A stretch of 46,244 bases of DNA from an uncultured Lachnospiraceae bacterium (GCA_902794825.1 CADBIU010000015.1:1-46244); one strand, 5' to 3'. Positions 25,606 through 35,045 are shown, counted from the stretch's first letter. Notes: generated by a model from the letters alone, not told the origin. Made by a program: numbers and translations.

Positions 25606-26744
25606 GCTTTCTCCTTTCCGGCTGCTTCTTCTGCATCCTGTGCGGCCTGAAGCTGCTGTCCTGCAGCGCTCTTAGCCCTGCGCTTGTTAGTCTCATACAT
25701 AACAAGGGCAATTGTGATGACTGCGTAGGATACGAATACACGGAAATATTCGCCGATCATGGAGTCGCCTGTGATCGCCGCGCCTGCCTTAGGTGCCACG
25801 ATGAACATCGTGTGGAAAAGGATGACACCGAGGAAAACGTTTCCGATCGAAGCGCGGTCAACGGATGCTCCGCCGACCAGAAGAGCCGCGATACAGAACA
25901 TACCGATCTGGCTGTGCGCGCTGTATGTGGCGATATTGCCCATGTTCTGCAGATAGATGATCATACCGAAGCCGGCGAGGACCGTCGACATGACGATGGA
26001 GATGATCCTCGTGCGCTCGACGTTGATACCCGCGTCCCTTGCGACGCCCATATCCTGTCCGACTGCGCGCATATCCTGGCCAAGCTTGGTCTTACTGAAC
26101 CATACAATGAACAGGCACAGAAGGGCGATGATGATAAATGTGAGCACGGGGATCTTAACTCCTGCCACATTGATGGCCAGCAGATTGTCCAGCTTCTGGC
26201 GCATGCTCAGAAGGGATACCGTATTGCGGATGCCGTAGCCTCTGGGGAGCTTGATCGCGCCGTGCTTGATCGGGATAATGCTGCCCATCAGATACAGAAC
26301 AACGAGCTGGTAAATACCGTTTACAAAGAAGCTCATGATATAGCTGGTGATCATCTCACGGCCTTTGGCCTCATTGAGGATCTTGCCGCAGAAGATACCG
26401 AGCAGTACAGAGATCGGGACTGAAACGATCGCAGCGAGAACCATTCCGGGGATCCCTACGATCTGCCAGTCTGAAACGAAGATCAGCGCGATCTCCGCAG
26501 CCATGGCGCCGAGTGTCATGCCGAAATTGAGTCCCATACCGGCCATGATCGGGATGAGCAGGCTCAGGATCAGGAACGCGTTTCTCCCAATGCGCGTGAC
26601 GATCTCGTTGATCAGCATATTTGCGGACAGACCCGAAAGCGGGATACAGATCGCGCAGATGATGATGAACATGATCGGCACAGAGAATTTTTGGACAAGT
26701 AAGCGGACGTCCGTTGAATTATTTGTTTTATTACCCTTTTTCAT
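25602..26744 (-). CDS. RbsC-like ABC transporter permease 2
   Basis: A 380-residue permease of the branched-chain/ribose type (BPD_transp_2) with about nine to ten helices. Recognisable segments are MAGMGLNFGMTLGAMAAEIAL and, in the middle, VGQDMGVARDAGINVERTRI, the coupling-loop region of this family, and LVGGASVDRASIGNVFLGV. The C-terminal tail is rich in Ala, Glu and Lys. It pairs with the permease encoded upstream (four-base overlap) and with the RbsA-like ATPase. Confidence 0.88.
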   Translation of the reverse strand: MKKGNKTNNSTDVRLLVQKFSVPIMFIIICAICIPLSGLSANMLINEIVTRIGRNAFLILSLLIPIMAGMGLNFGMTLGAMAAEIALIFVSDWQIVGIPGMVLAAIVSVPISVLLGIFCGKILNEAKGREMITSYIMSFFVNGIYQLVVLYLMGSIIPIKHGAIKLPRGYGIRNTVSLLSMRQKLDNLLAINVAGVKIPVLTFIIIALLCLFIVWFSKTKLGQDMRAVGQDMGVARDAGINVERTRIISIVMSTVLAGFGMIIYLQNMGNIATYSAHSQIGMFCIAALLVGGASVDRASIGNVFLGVILFHTMFIVAPKAGAAITGDSMIGEYFRVFVSYAVITIALVMYETNKRRAKSAAGQQLQAAQDAEEAAGKEKA

Positions 26745-27787
26745 TTGGACCCCTCCGTCTTTCTTGTCAGTGCGAACAGGATCATGCCCATGGAAGCGAT
26801 GATTCGGATAACTTCCGACATATCCATGTGGATCATGTTGTTCATGACGGTAGGCGTCATCGTGACGATACCCTGGAAGAGGATCGTACCGACAATGACG
26901 TTCATGATCGTCGCCTTGTTGACCGAAGCTCCGCCAATCAGTATCGCGGAGACCGCGGGCAGCGCCATGTAGAAAGGCGCCATATACAGCTGGATGAAAC
27001 CAAAGCCCTGTTCATAGACCAGAATGCCGATTGCCGCAAGCCATGTGGACATGATGACCGACAGCATACGGATCTTGTCTACGTTGATGCCCGCCGCCTT
27101 TGCAAAGGCAGGGTTGGAACCGACTGCCGTCATAGCTGTACCTGTCTTGGTGTGCAGGAACGCCCAGATGCAAAATGCGAGCAGGGCAAAAAACAGAAGT
27201 GTGCCGGTCGGGATCGAGATCGATCCGATGTTGATCTGCAGGAAATTGGCAAGCGCGCCGATATAATATCCCTCCAGCGAGATCGTTGTACGAAGTCCCT
27301 TGCCGGACAGACCCCAGACCATGTTCGGGCTGTGGTAAGGCAGGATCAGCCACATCATGCACATAAAGGATACCGATGAGAAGCCGACATAGGTCGCGAT
27401 CATCATCTCGCCGCCTTTGATCTTGTTGAGGAGCCATCCGTACAGTGTGCCGAGGATCAGCGCGAAAGGTGTCGCGATCAGGATCGCAGCCAGGAAGGAA
27501 AGCGGTCCTGTAAACCCAAACTCAATGGAAAGCGTGGCACCCAAAAGGCCGGAAATGATTCCCAGCGGAAGGCCGAAATTCAGGCCGCAGCCCGAATGGA
27601 CCATAGGCACCATAGCCAATACCAGGATACCGTTCCAACTGAAACGGTTGATGATATTGGAGATCTGTGTCGGCAGATCTGCGCCGACAAACGGAGCCAT
27701 GATCAGCAGGAGGAGCAGGAATCCTGCGATGATCAGACGCGGAAGGCCGAAATTTTTAAGCGCGGCTTTAACCTTTTTAGTAGTCAT
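26741..27787 (-). CDS. RbsC-like ABC transporter permease 1
   Basis: A 348-residue permease homologous to its neighbour: SGCGLNFGLPLGIISGLLG near the N-terminus, VGSNPAFAKAAGINVDKIRM in the coupling loop, and LIGGASVNKATIMNVIVGT near the C-terminus. The paired permeases resemble BMP/nucleoside- or sugar-type importers. It follows the ATPase gene by 14 bases and overlaps the next permease gene by four. Confidence 0.88.
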   Translation of the reverse strand: MTTKKVKAALKNFGLPRLIIAGFLLLLLIMAPFVGADLPTQISNIINRFSWNGILVLAMVPMVHSGCGLNFGLPLGIISGLLGATLSIEFGFTGPLSFLAAILIATPFALILGTLYGWLLNKIKGGEMMIATYVGFSSVSFMCMMWLILPYHSPNMVWGLSGKGLRTTISLEGYYIGALANFLQINIGSISIPTGTLLFFALLAFCIWAFLHTKTGTAMTAVGSNPAFAKAAGINVDKIRMLSVIMSTWLAAIGILVYEQGFGFIQLYMAPFYMALPAVSAILIGGASVNKATIMNVIVGTILFQGIVTMTPTVMNNMIHMDMSEVIRIIASMGMILFALTRKTEGSK

Positions 27788-27801
27788 CTCTTCCTCCTTT
27801 C

Positions 27802-29394
27802 TTAAATTACATTGCTCAGCATCATCGCGCCGAGATCTTCCACGGATGAGGACGCGGGAAGGATTCCCGAGATCCTGCCGCCGGAGACGATAGCAATTCG
27901 GTCGCAGGTCTGGCGAAGCTCTTCCAGCTCGGAAGAGATCATAATGACAGTTACGCCGTTCTCGCGGTTGAATTTCTTGAGTGCGTCAAGTACCAGCTCC
28001 TTGGCGCCGACATCAATTCCGCGGGTAGGTTCCGATACAAAGAGCACCTTGGGCTCCAGCGCGAAGGCCTTGGCAAGGCAGATCTTCTGCTGATTGCCGC
28101 CTGAAAGCTCTCTTGCGTTCTGTTTGGAACTCGTGCACTTGATCTTGAGTTCATCGATATATTTCTCGGTAATCTCGCGGATCGCCTTCTCATCTCTCCA
28201 CTTGACCAGGCCTCCCAGATAGTATTTCAGGAACTTATTCTGGATCTGCATAGCAGGGAAAGCTACATTCCATTCCAGAGATTCATCGAGAAGAAGTCCG
28301 ACGCCTCTTCTGTCTTCGGAAACAAAGGCAAAGGATGAATCCAGGCACTTCCTGGGACTGTTCAGAGGAATCTCGCCGCCTTCGAAAGTCACCTTTCCGC
28401 CTGCTTCATAGAGCCCCATTACGCCGTTGGGAATGCCAAGTTTACCCTGTCCGGCGAGTCCTCCGATTCCGAGGATCTCACCTTCTTTTACTTCCAGGTT
28501 TACATTCCGTACGGTCTCACCGGGCATATCCACCCAAAGTTTTTCGATCTTGAGGATCGTCTTCGCGTCGTCAAAATTCCGTGTGCTGATACCCGCTCCG
28601 CCGCCCTTCACATCGCGGCCGACCATCCAATGGGTGATCTGCTCCACACTGGTTTCGCCGGCAGGAACTTCCTGGACCAGAACGCCGTCGCGCATTACAG
28701 CGACTTTATTGCACACAGACAGGATCTCGTGCAGGCGGTGTGTGATGAAGATGACTGTGATCCCTCTGGCGGACATTCCGCGGATCGAGTCGAGGAGCGC
28801 CTCCGCTTCCTTCTCTGTCAGTACTGCGGTGGGTTCGTCAAGGATCAGTATTCGAAGCTGCTCCTTGGAGAGTTCTCTCGCGATCTCAGTAAACTGTTTG
28901 TGACCGACAGGCATGCTGTTGATCATCATATGCTGATCGATCGAAACGCCCATTATCTCGATCGCTGCCCTTGCTCTCTCGTCCATCTCCTTGCGGTCGA
29001 GGGTGTCGAGTCTGTCCCCGAACACTTCTGAGACGAGATTGCCCTTCTTGGGTTCGCGGTTGAGCAGGATATTCTCGGTCGCATCAAATCCGGGGATCAG
29101 GGAGAATTCCTGATGCACCATGCCGATTCCCGCCGCGATAGCCTCAAATGGCGAGCTGAAAGACACTTTCTGTCCGTCGATCAGAATATCGCCGCCGTAT
29201 CCGCCGGTTGAAGTGATGTCCGAGGCACCGAAGAGGATCTTCATCAGCGTCGACTTTCCTGCTCCGTTCTCGCCGCACAGACCGAGGACATCGCCCTCGT
29301 TCAGTTTCAGATTGATGTCTGTCAGCACCTGGTTGCCAAAAAAGTCTTTTTTGATATTCCGCATCTCAAGAAGCGGCGCTTTTTCATTGTTCAT
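27802..29394 (-). CDS. RbsA/MglA-like ABC transporter ATPase with two nucleotide-binding domains
   Basis: A 530-residue double ATPase. Domain 1 (about 8-260) has Walker A CGENGAGKST, a diverged signature MPVGHKQFTEIARELS, Walker B ILILDEPTA and the H-loop FITHRLHE. Domain 2 (about 285-525) has a degenerate Walker A GLAGQGKLG, signature ELSGGNQQKICLAKAF and VLFVSEPTRGIDVGAK. A degenerate second P-loop is normal in this sugar/nucleoside family. It energises the two permeases that follow. It is separated from the binding-protein gene by two hairpins. Confidence 0.92.
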   Translation of the reverse strand: MNNEKAPLLEMRNIKKDFFGNQVLTDINLKLNEGDVLGLCGENGAGKSTLMKILFGASDITSTGGYGGDILIDGQKVSFSSPFEAIAAGIGMVHQEFSLIPGFDATENILLNREPKKGNLVSEVFGDRLDTLDRKEMDERARAAIEIMGVSIDQHMMINSMPVGHKQFTEIARELSKEQLRILILDEPTAVLTEKEAEALLDSIRGMSARGITVIFITHRLHEILSVCNKVAVMRDGVLVQEVPAGETSVEQITHWMVGRDVKGGGAGISTRNFDDAKTILKIEKLWVDMPGETVRNVNLEVKEGEILGIGGLAGQGKLGIPNGVMGLYEAGGKVTFEGGEIPLNSPRKCLDSSFAFVSEDRRGVGLLLDESLEWNVAFPAMQIQNKFLKYYLGGLVKWRDEKAIREITEKYIDELKIKCTSSKQNARELSGGNQQKICLAKAFALEPKVLFVSEPTRGIDVGAKELVLDALKKFNRENGVTVIMISSELEELRQTCDRIAIVSGGRISGILPASSSVEDLGAMMLSNVI

Positions 29395-29445
29395 TCCAAT
29401 GCCTTCCTAGAATACATGTTTATAGTTGCCTTTGCATGTTCATGA

Positions 29446-29513
29446 TCAGCGCAGGCATTTTACTGCGCTGAACAACAAACAAGATGAGGAGGAACAAAGG
29501 CTCCTCCTCATCT
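29446..29513 (-). terminator. Two tandem hairpins between the binding-protein gene and the ATPase gene
   Basis: Hairpin 1: TCAGCGCAG/CTGCGCTGA (29446-29471). Hairpin 2: AGATGAGGAGGA/TCCTCCTCATCT (29482-29513). Neither has a long T-run, so partial termination or mRNA end protection, keeping the binding protein in excess, is more likely than a full stop. Confidence 0.6.
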
Positions 29514-29576
29514 GACTGATTCATTCAGTTCCGACGCCTTTCAGTGCCGGTTAATGAAAGCGGCCCCGAATATTGA

Positions 29577-30828
29577 TTACTTAACAGTAAAGTACTTCTC
29601 GGGAACTTCGACCTTGGTGGACTCCATGTAGTGTCCGGGATCGCCCATGATATAGGTATCCTGATAGATCAGGAATACGTTGTCAGACTTAACGCCGGTG
29701 TCTACATTGGTGTAATTGGAGCCGTTCCACTCTGCGCCGGGTGAGAATACACCGTAAGCTGCGGAGATTGCATCGATGTCATTGAGCTCGCTTGTGCCAA
29801 GGATGACGTTTCTTGCGTGCTCAGCAAGACCTGCGGAAACAGTGTAGCCATAGGAATATGCCCATGTGCCGAATCTGCCTGCGCCGCCCTTCTCAACGAC
29901 TGCTGCCTCAACCTTTGCGAGGATCTTCTCGAAGTCGCCTGCCTCAGCTGTCAGGTCGATTCCGAGAGCTCCGGGATAGCCCATCAGAGGAGACGGAAGG
30001 TCAGCTTCGATGAAATATCCGCCGTGCTCAAGGAGCATCTTCAGCAGGGGCTCTGTGTGAGCGTCGTTGGTGCAGAAGTAAGCGGAGTTCGTGCCGTACT
30101 TCTCGATCCACTCCGGAACGTGCTCAAGGATGTAAGCCTGTGCTCCGGGAACACCGACATCAGTTGTCGGATCGGGAGCGGTCTCCATCTCGAAATTCAT
30201 ACCGAACTCTTTGCAAGCCTCTTTCATGATCGCGACACGGCGGCTCATGGTCTCATAGGACATGTGACGAGGGAAGGAAATGTGTACGAATGTATCGCAG
30301 CCGAGCTCGTGAGCGGTGCGGATCATCAGGTATCCACGTGCTACGAAATCGTTGTTGACAACAAGGTCTGCTGCGGAACCGATCTCGGGAAGGTCCTCGT
30401 GGGACTCGCCTGCGATGCAGATGATGTCAGGTCTCTTCTCCTTGATGCGGCGGAAAGCTTCAGTTGTTCCGGGCACTGCCTGGTTAACAATGATCGCCTT
30501 CATAGCCGACGATAGTCTGGATCGTGGTCTCCTGCTCCTCTGTGAAGTTGTCGGGATAGATCGCAAGGATTACGTTCTCTTCGCCGTACTTCGCCTGGAA
30601 AGCTTCCGCTCCGCGTCTGTCGTCTTCGGACTGGGAAACCGAACCGGTAACGATACCGATGTGGAAATCCTCGCCGGCTGCGTCAGCTGTCTCTGCAGGA
30701 GCCTCAGCCTCTGTCTTCTCTTCCTTTGTCTCTGTGCTCTCGATCGTCGCGCCGGTGCTGCCGCCGCAAGCCGCAAGTGAAATAGCCATCACTGCGCCGA
30801 GAACGATGCTCATCAGTTTCTTTTTCAT
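29577..30828 (-). pseudogene. DUF3798-type substrate-binding lipoprotein, frameshifted
   Basis: The first part (from ATG 30828) encodes a lipoprotein signal (LAACGGSTGA), a spacer and the start of a DUF3798 domain (FHIGIVTGSVSQSEDDRRGAE up to ETTIQTIVG), and then runs into a stop at 30484. The rest continues in another frame from about 30507 (MKAIIVNQAVPGTTEAFRRI) to the normal C-terminus at 29577. At the junction roughly six residues expected between TIVG and MKAI are missing, so this looks like a small deletion with a frame change, not a one-base slip. DUF3798 proteins are binding proteins of RbsA-type importers, which fits the genes behind it. Without the break the protein would be about 415 residues. 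An assembly error is the main alternative. Confidence 0.85.
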
Positions 30829-30863
30829 AACTCCCTCCTTAAAAGAATAATGACATTAGAATC

Positions 30864-30892
30864 ATTATACTCACACACGTTGTATTGGTCAA
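30864..30892 (-). promoter_or_regulatory. Promoter of the DUF3798/RbsA-type transporter operon
   Basis: Minus strand TTGACC (30887-30892), a 17-base spacer and TATAAT (30864-30869). This is one of the strongest promoter matches in the window, so the broken gene is probably still transcribed. Confidence 0.75.
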
Positions 30893-31023
30893 ACATTAAT
30901 TGGCTAAACTGCACTGATTCAGCTCTCTTCCCATTTACGTATACTTTTACCATAATATTATAAGTATTTCATTTTTTATGCGTTTTGGCAGATTTTTATT
31001 CATTATTTGCCTGTATTATGCAT

Positions 31024-31050
31024 AAAAAAGACGTCACTGATGTGACGTCT
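31024..31050 (-). terminator. Terminator after the small membrane-protein gene
   Basis: AGACGTCAC/GTGACGTCT perfect 9-bp stem with a TGAT loop; a T6 run follows on the minus strand. Confidence 0.88.
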
Positions 31051-31098
31051 GATAATGCTTCCCGCAGGAATAACAATGTAACCCTTATCCGTTTCCGC

Positions 31099-31374
31099 TC
31101 ACTGCATGAACTGCAGCTTTGCATTCGTCTCTTTCATGACCCACTCGACAGCCTTCTCCTGGCTTTCGAACTCCCGGGTCATGTGGTATCCGCAGAAGCG
31201 GCCGTCCTCCACCTTGTAGAGCCGTACAGTATTTCCCTGCACTTCCGCAAAAAGGCCGTCCTCGATTACTTCTTCTCTCTCCTTCTGATCACGGATCTCC
31301 TTGTTCACGATCAGTCCCGTGACCACAAGCCCCACCGCGACACCTGCCGCGAGATATCCAAGATTTCTGGTCAT
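31099..31374 (-). CDS. Small single-pass membrane protein, unknown function
   Basis: A 91-residue protein with one N-terminal helix (about 5-23), a charged stretch (NKEIRDQKEREE) and a small C-terminal domain ending KETNAKLQFMQ. No family was recognised. RBS AAGGAGG is placed well before ATG 31374. It lies between a terminator and the lipoprotein gene, whose stop is 65 bases upstream, so it may be co-transcribed with it. Confidence 0.65.
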   Translation of the reverse strand: MTRNLGYLAAGVAVGLVVTGLIVNKEIRDQKEREEVIEDGLFAEVQGNTVRLYKVEDGRFCGYHMTREFESQEKAVEWVMKETNAKLQFMQ

Positions 31375-31439
31375 AGTGTCAGCCTCCTTTCAGGTTGTCT
31401 GAAAACAACAGGGATTCCTTTTCAGATATTTATTATTCT

Positions 31440-31997
31440 TTATGTCTCAAGCGGTCCGGCCTGCATTCCCATGAAAATGCTCTTAAGCTCATCCGCTGTC
31501 AGACCCTTGCCTTCCTGTCCGGGGTTAATGAGAACCGCAAAATGCGTTGTCTCAACATCCGCGTTCGCGCAGTTGATCAGGGTGCCGTCGCCCTTGCAAT
31601 TGACTGTGAGACCCTTGAAGTTCTCTTCCCACTCCTTGCTGTACTTGTTGTAGTCGCCATTCAGTTCTATTCCGCTCACCTGTGTGGACACGCGGATCAC
31701 GATCTCATCGTCTCCCTTTTTATAAACTGCCTCGAGCAGTTTATCCGTGTAGCGGTATGTCACAAACTCATACCCTTCCGGAAGAGAATTGTCTACAGGC
31801 GGGTCAAAATCTACCCCCGTCGCTTTCTCCGCTTCGTCAAGGTCTGCTGTCTCGCTCCAGGGATTAGGCATTTCCACTGTGCTCTGAACTGCAGTCTCTT
31901 CTGTGCCTCCGGTCTTTATGGAATTAATACCGCCGCATGCTGCCAGAGCGAGCATCGAACCTGCCAAAACAGCGATCACTATATTTTTATCTCTCAT
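31440..31997 (-). CDS. Small lipoprotein of unknown function
   Basis: A 185-residue protein with a lipobox ALAACGG at about 17-23, a Thr/Glu-rich spacer, and a C-terminal domain from about 55 (ATGVDFDPPVDNSLPEGYEF). The pattern, an acidic PxVxxxLPxGY segment followed by beta strands, resembles DUF4367-like lipoproteins of Clostridia, but this is not certain. Two cysteines (NCKGDGTLINC) may form a disulfide. The AGGAGG site lies directly after a perfect inverted repeat that could control translation. Confidence 0.7.
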   Translation of the reverse strand: MRDKNIVIAVLAGSMLALAACGGINSIKTGGTEETAVQSTVEMPNPWSETADLDEAEKATGVDFDPPVDNSLPEGYEFVTYRYTDKLLEAVYKKGDDEIVIRVSTQVSGIELNGDYNKYSKEWEENFKGLTVNCKGDGTLINCANADVETTHFAVLINPGQEGKGLTADELKSIFMGMQAGPLET

Positions 31998-32011
31998 AAT
32001 AAGTATACCTC

Positions 32012-32030
32012 CTGAATAATGGTTATTCAG
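32012..32030 (-). promoter_or_regulatory. Inverted repeat touching the ribosome binding site of the lipoprotein gene
   Basis: CTGAATAA/TTATTCAG, perfect 8-bp arms with a 3-base gap. On the minus strand it ends inside the start of AGGAGG, so it may be an operator or a small RNA hairpin limiting ribosome access. Confidence 0.35.
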
Positions 32031-32121
32031 TTATCTGTTCGATATTTCATTGTTATTTACGCTCAATAGGACGAAAATCCTCTCACCTTATTACATTATT
32101 TCTTTTTTGTTCATTTTTATG

Positions 32122-32127
32122 TATAAT
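32122..32127 (+). promoter_or_regulatory. Candidate -10 box of the HAD phosphatase gene
   Basis: TATAAT about 85 bases before the gene; no convincing -35 box. Confidence 0.3.
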
Positions 32128-32211
32128 TGCGCTATGTAAAGAAGTTATTGACCTGCCGTTCTGTATGAAAAGACCGGCTTAGCAGTGAGAAATCTGAGAA
32201 AGAAAAAGATC

Positions 32212-33045
32212 ATGATCAAATTAATCGCAAGCGACATCGACGGTACACTTGTAAAGGAAGGATCTCACGAGATCAGCCCCGAGTATTTTGAAGTCATCAA
32301 AGAGCTGAAGAAGGTCGGTATCCGTTTCTGCGCCTGCAGCGGCAGACAGTACGCCAGCATGCTGGACCTATTCAGGCCGGTAGCCGACGATATTTTCTTT
32401 ATCTCAGGAAACGGCACGGTAGTCCGCACCAAAGAGAGACTTCTCCACAGCTGGCATCTCGAGCAGGATATCATCCTCCCCATCATCGAGTCGATCCGCG
32501 GGATCGAAGGAGCCAGTTTCGTTATGGAAACGCCCGGTACCTGCTACACGGACGCGGGCGATGACAGTCAGCTCTTTCTTCTGATGCGCGACAATTATCA
32601 CTACGACATCGAGAATGTCGATGATGTAACGAAGCTGCCTTTTGACAAGGTCACGAAGTTTGCGATCTACCACCCCACTTCCATTGAGACTTCCACAGAG
32701 CAGATCCGCAAGGATCCCCGCTTTGCCCACCTCTCCATGACCATCTCCGGCGCATGGTGGCTGGATATCACGCCCCGTGAAGCAGGCAAGGGCGAGGCCT
32801 ATGCGCTTCTCCAGGAGTATCTCGGGATCAAAAAAGAGGAGACCGTCTACTTTGGCGACAACCTGAACGACCTCTCCGCTTTTAAGGAGACCGGCATTGC
32901 CGCCACTGTCGCAAATGCAAGGCAGGAGCTCAAGGAAGCCGCCGACCTGGTGGAGCGCTCCTATGCCAAGAACGGCGTTCTGCGGGAGCTGCGCAACATT
33001 CTCGGTCATGCGCGTGACTATATAGCTGCTAACTCAAACGAGTGA
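32212..33045 (+). CDS. HAD-family sugar/phosphate hydrolase, Cof type
   Basis: A 277-residue cytosolic phosphatase; ATG 32212 gives the typical MIKLIASDIDGTL start, while a GTG 27 bases upstream adds an atypical basic leader. Motif I DIDGTL contains nucleophile Asp8 and Asp10. Motif II is CSGR, a C2B cap lies at about 85-185, the motif III lysine is in AGKGEAYALLQEYLG, and motif IV is FGDNLNDLSAF. Members dephosphorylate sugar phosphates, FMN or other small phosphates; the substrate cannot be predicted. Confidence 0.9.
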   Translation: MIKLIASDIDGTLVKEGSHEISPEYFEVIKELKKVGIRFCACSGRQYASMLDLFRPVADDIFFISGNGTVVRTKERLLHSWHLEQDIILPIIESIRGIEGASFVMETPGTCYTDAGDDSQLFLLMRDNYHYDIENVDDVTKLPFDKVTKFAIYHPTSIETSTEQIRKDPRFAHLSMTISGAWWLDITPREAGKGEAYALLQEYLGIKKEETVYFGDNLNDLSAFKETGIAATVANARQELKEAADLVERSYAKNGVLRELRNILGHARDYIAANSNE

Positions 33046-33078
33046 CACCGCACTTCTTCGCGCGTCCATAATGAAAAC

Positions 33079-33121
33079 AAAAAAAGAGTCGTACTGCAGG
33101 CATGCTGTACGACTCTTTTTC
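33079..33121. terminator. Bidirectional terminator
   Basis: AAAGAGTCGTAC/GTACGACTCTTT stem, with A-run and T-run on either side, between two converging genes. Confidence 0.9.
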
Positions 33122-33132
33122 GTTTAATTGGC

Positions 33133-33759
33133 TTATCGGACAGATCCGCTTTCGTCTGCCTTTACTTTCCTGCCGCAATAGGGGCAGATCGCCGACATCC
33201 CGACGGGGACCATCAGCATCGCTCCGCAGGAAGGGCATGAAGCTCCGATCGAAGAATGGATCTTCTCCGGATCAATATCCGGGTTAAGAAGATTCTCCTC
33301 ATCCGGAAGCCGGACATCTGATACACTTCCGGGTACCAGCGCGGCTTCCCCTTCAAAAAGACTGATCGTTACAGTCGCTCCTCTGGGGAAAGCTGCCGTA
33401 TCGACCTGGCCGGTCCGGACAACAGCCTGTTTGATGATCCCGTCCTCCTTGTAACGCACGATCAGGGAGAGCGTCGGCTGCCCGTTTAAAGTCATCTGAT
33501 TATCCGGCACATAGTCGAAGATCTTGCCCATCACGGCGTAGCCCTTCTCATTGATCTTCCGCTCCCGATTCATATTATTGATGCCGGTCCACGCGAAGAA
33601 GCCGCCGATCCCGCAGAAAAGCACGAGAAAACATACTCCCATAAAAACCAGGGACCCCATGCCCGCCACAACGCCGGAAACCGCGAATCCTAAACCGACC
33701 ACAGTGCCGATGGCTACGAACAGCAGACCGAATGCCTGCATAAATTTGTTGAGATCCAT
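33133..33759 (-). CDS. Two-helix membrane protein with C-terminal zinc ribbon
   Basis: A 208-residue protein with two N-terminal helices (about 9-31 and 35-57), a middle domain of about 75 residues resembling DUF3592 (GYAVMGKIFDYVPDNQ, then LIVRYKEDG), and a C-terminal zinc ribbon (CPSCG, then CPYCGRK). The beta-rich centre probably faces the cytosol next to the zinc ribbon. No enzyme motif is seen. The ATP-grasp gene ends 29 bases upstream, so co-transcription is possible. Confidence 0.72.
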   Translation of the reverse strand: MDLNKFMQAFGLLFVAIGTVVGLGFAVSGVVAGMGSLVFMGVCFLVLFCGIGGFFAWTGINNMNRERKINEKGYAVMGKIFDYVPDNQMTLNGQPTLSLIVRYKEDGIIKQAVVRTGQVDTAAFPRGATVTISLFEGEAALVPGSVSDVRLPDEENLLNPDIDPEKIHSSIGASCPSCGAMLMVPVGMSAICPYCGRKVKADESGSVR

Positions 33760-33788
33760 ATCGATCAGAGCTCCTTATCTTGTGATCA

Positions 33789-34952
33789 TCACTTCTCGTC
33801 ATGCACGAAACTGATGAACTCGTCAACTTCCTTGAGAGTCTTAAGCTTGACGGTGTACATGACGCGGCCCATCTGCGGCCAGTTTACAGGCGGCATTTCC
33901 TCCTGCATGACCATCGCCGGTCCGTATTTTGCCATGATCTCCTCATGGGTGTGAACGTAATCATGCCCGTCTTTTCTTCCCGCGTAGACACAATAATACT
34001 TGTCGTCGGACTTGGGCAGATGTCTCTCATCGAAAGCCACCATATCCGCGTAAATCTGGTAGACATCTGTAGAGTGAGCAAAGTTCATCATGTCGGGCGT
34101 ATATCCTCCCGGCGGGCGCATGTTTACTTCAAGGCCGGCATATTCGCCCTTCTTTCCAAGACCCTTGCGGGCTTTGGTCAGGCGGAAGAACTCCAGATGG
34201 ACGAAACGGCGGTCGACGCCGCGGAGTTTTTCAGGTACGTCGGGATTCGTGTAGTACTTCAGATTAAGGTCGTCGTTTACGATCTCCATGATCGGAGTGG
34301 GCCATGTGGTCATATTCTCAAACAGAGGCTCGAACTTTGAATTCAGGATCGCCTCATAGGAGATCAGGTCGCCGACAATGAACTCCTCCATAACGTAGGG
34401 AACGTCCGGGAGATTGTCATAGAATTTGTTAAGCTGTTCGTCATTGTTCAACTTCCATGTGTCGTTCGCGCCGACGCCGATGTCGGGCTTAACGATCACG
34501 GGATAGCCCCCGATCTGGTCGATAAACTTGAGCGCGGCCTCGCGGGTCGTCACTTTGCTCTGACGGGCCGTAGGGATGCCTGCGTCCTGATAGAGCTTCT
34601 TCATCAGGGATTTCTCCTTGATAAAGCTGATGCGGTCGCTCTGAATGCCGGTCGTCACATTGAAGTCCGTGCGCAGCTGCGCGTCCTGCTCCAGCCAGTA
34701 CTCATTGAGGGACTCGATCCAGTCGATCTTGCCGTACTTAAATGAGAAGAACGCGACTGCCCTGAATACCTGATCGTAATTCTCGAGGGAATCGACCTTG
34801 TAGTACTCAGTCAGCGCACCCTTGAGTCCGTCCTCCAGACCGTCATACGGCGCGTCGCCGATGCCCAGAACATTCACGCCGTTCTTCTTGAGCCGGTCGC
34901 AGAAGTTCCAGTAAGTGTGGGGAAAGTTGGGCGAAATGAAAATAAAGTTCAT
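33789..34952 (-). CDS. ATP-grasp ligase
   Basis: A 387-residue protein with an N-terminal Rossmann-like domain (FIFISPNFP, then NVLGIGDAPYDGL) and an ATP-grasp domain from about 110: AGIPTARQSKV, GGYPVIVKPDIGVGANDTWKL, MEEFIVGDLISYEA, and the metal-binding GLEVNMRPPGGYTPDMMN. Such enzymes join a carboxylate to an amine or thiol through an acyl phosphate. It is followed upstream by an esterase gene on the same strand and a second esterase on the opposite strand, so these probably act on one small molecule. The substrate is unknown. Confidence 0.85.
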   Translation of the reverse strand: MNFIFISPNFPHTYWNFCDRLKKNGVNVLGIGDAPYDGLEDGLKGALTEYYKVDSLENYDQVFRAVAFFSFKYGKIDWIESLNEYWLEQDAQLRTDFNVTTGIQSDRISFIKEKSLMKKLYQDAGIPTARQSKVTTREAALKFIDQIGGYPVIVKPDIGVGANDTWKLNNDEQLNKFYDNLPDVPYVMEEFIVGDLISYEAILNSKFEPLFENMTTWPTPIMEIVNDDLNLKYYTNPDVPEKLRGVDRRFVHLEFFRLTKARKGLGKKGEYAGLEVNMRPPGGYTPDMMNFAHSTDVYQIYADMVAFDERHLPKSDDKYYCVYAGRKDGHDYVHTHEEIMAKYGPAMVMQEEMPPVNWPQMGRVMYTVKLKTLKEVDEFISFVHDEK

Positions 34953-35045
34953 AGTGGCACCTTCCTTATATAAATCTCTTTTTTGTCAAAATATCAATGG
35001 CGCCGCGTGAAGCAGCGAACCGGCCTGCATTCCCGCCTTCCGCTG

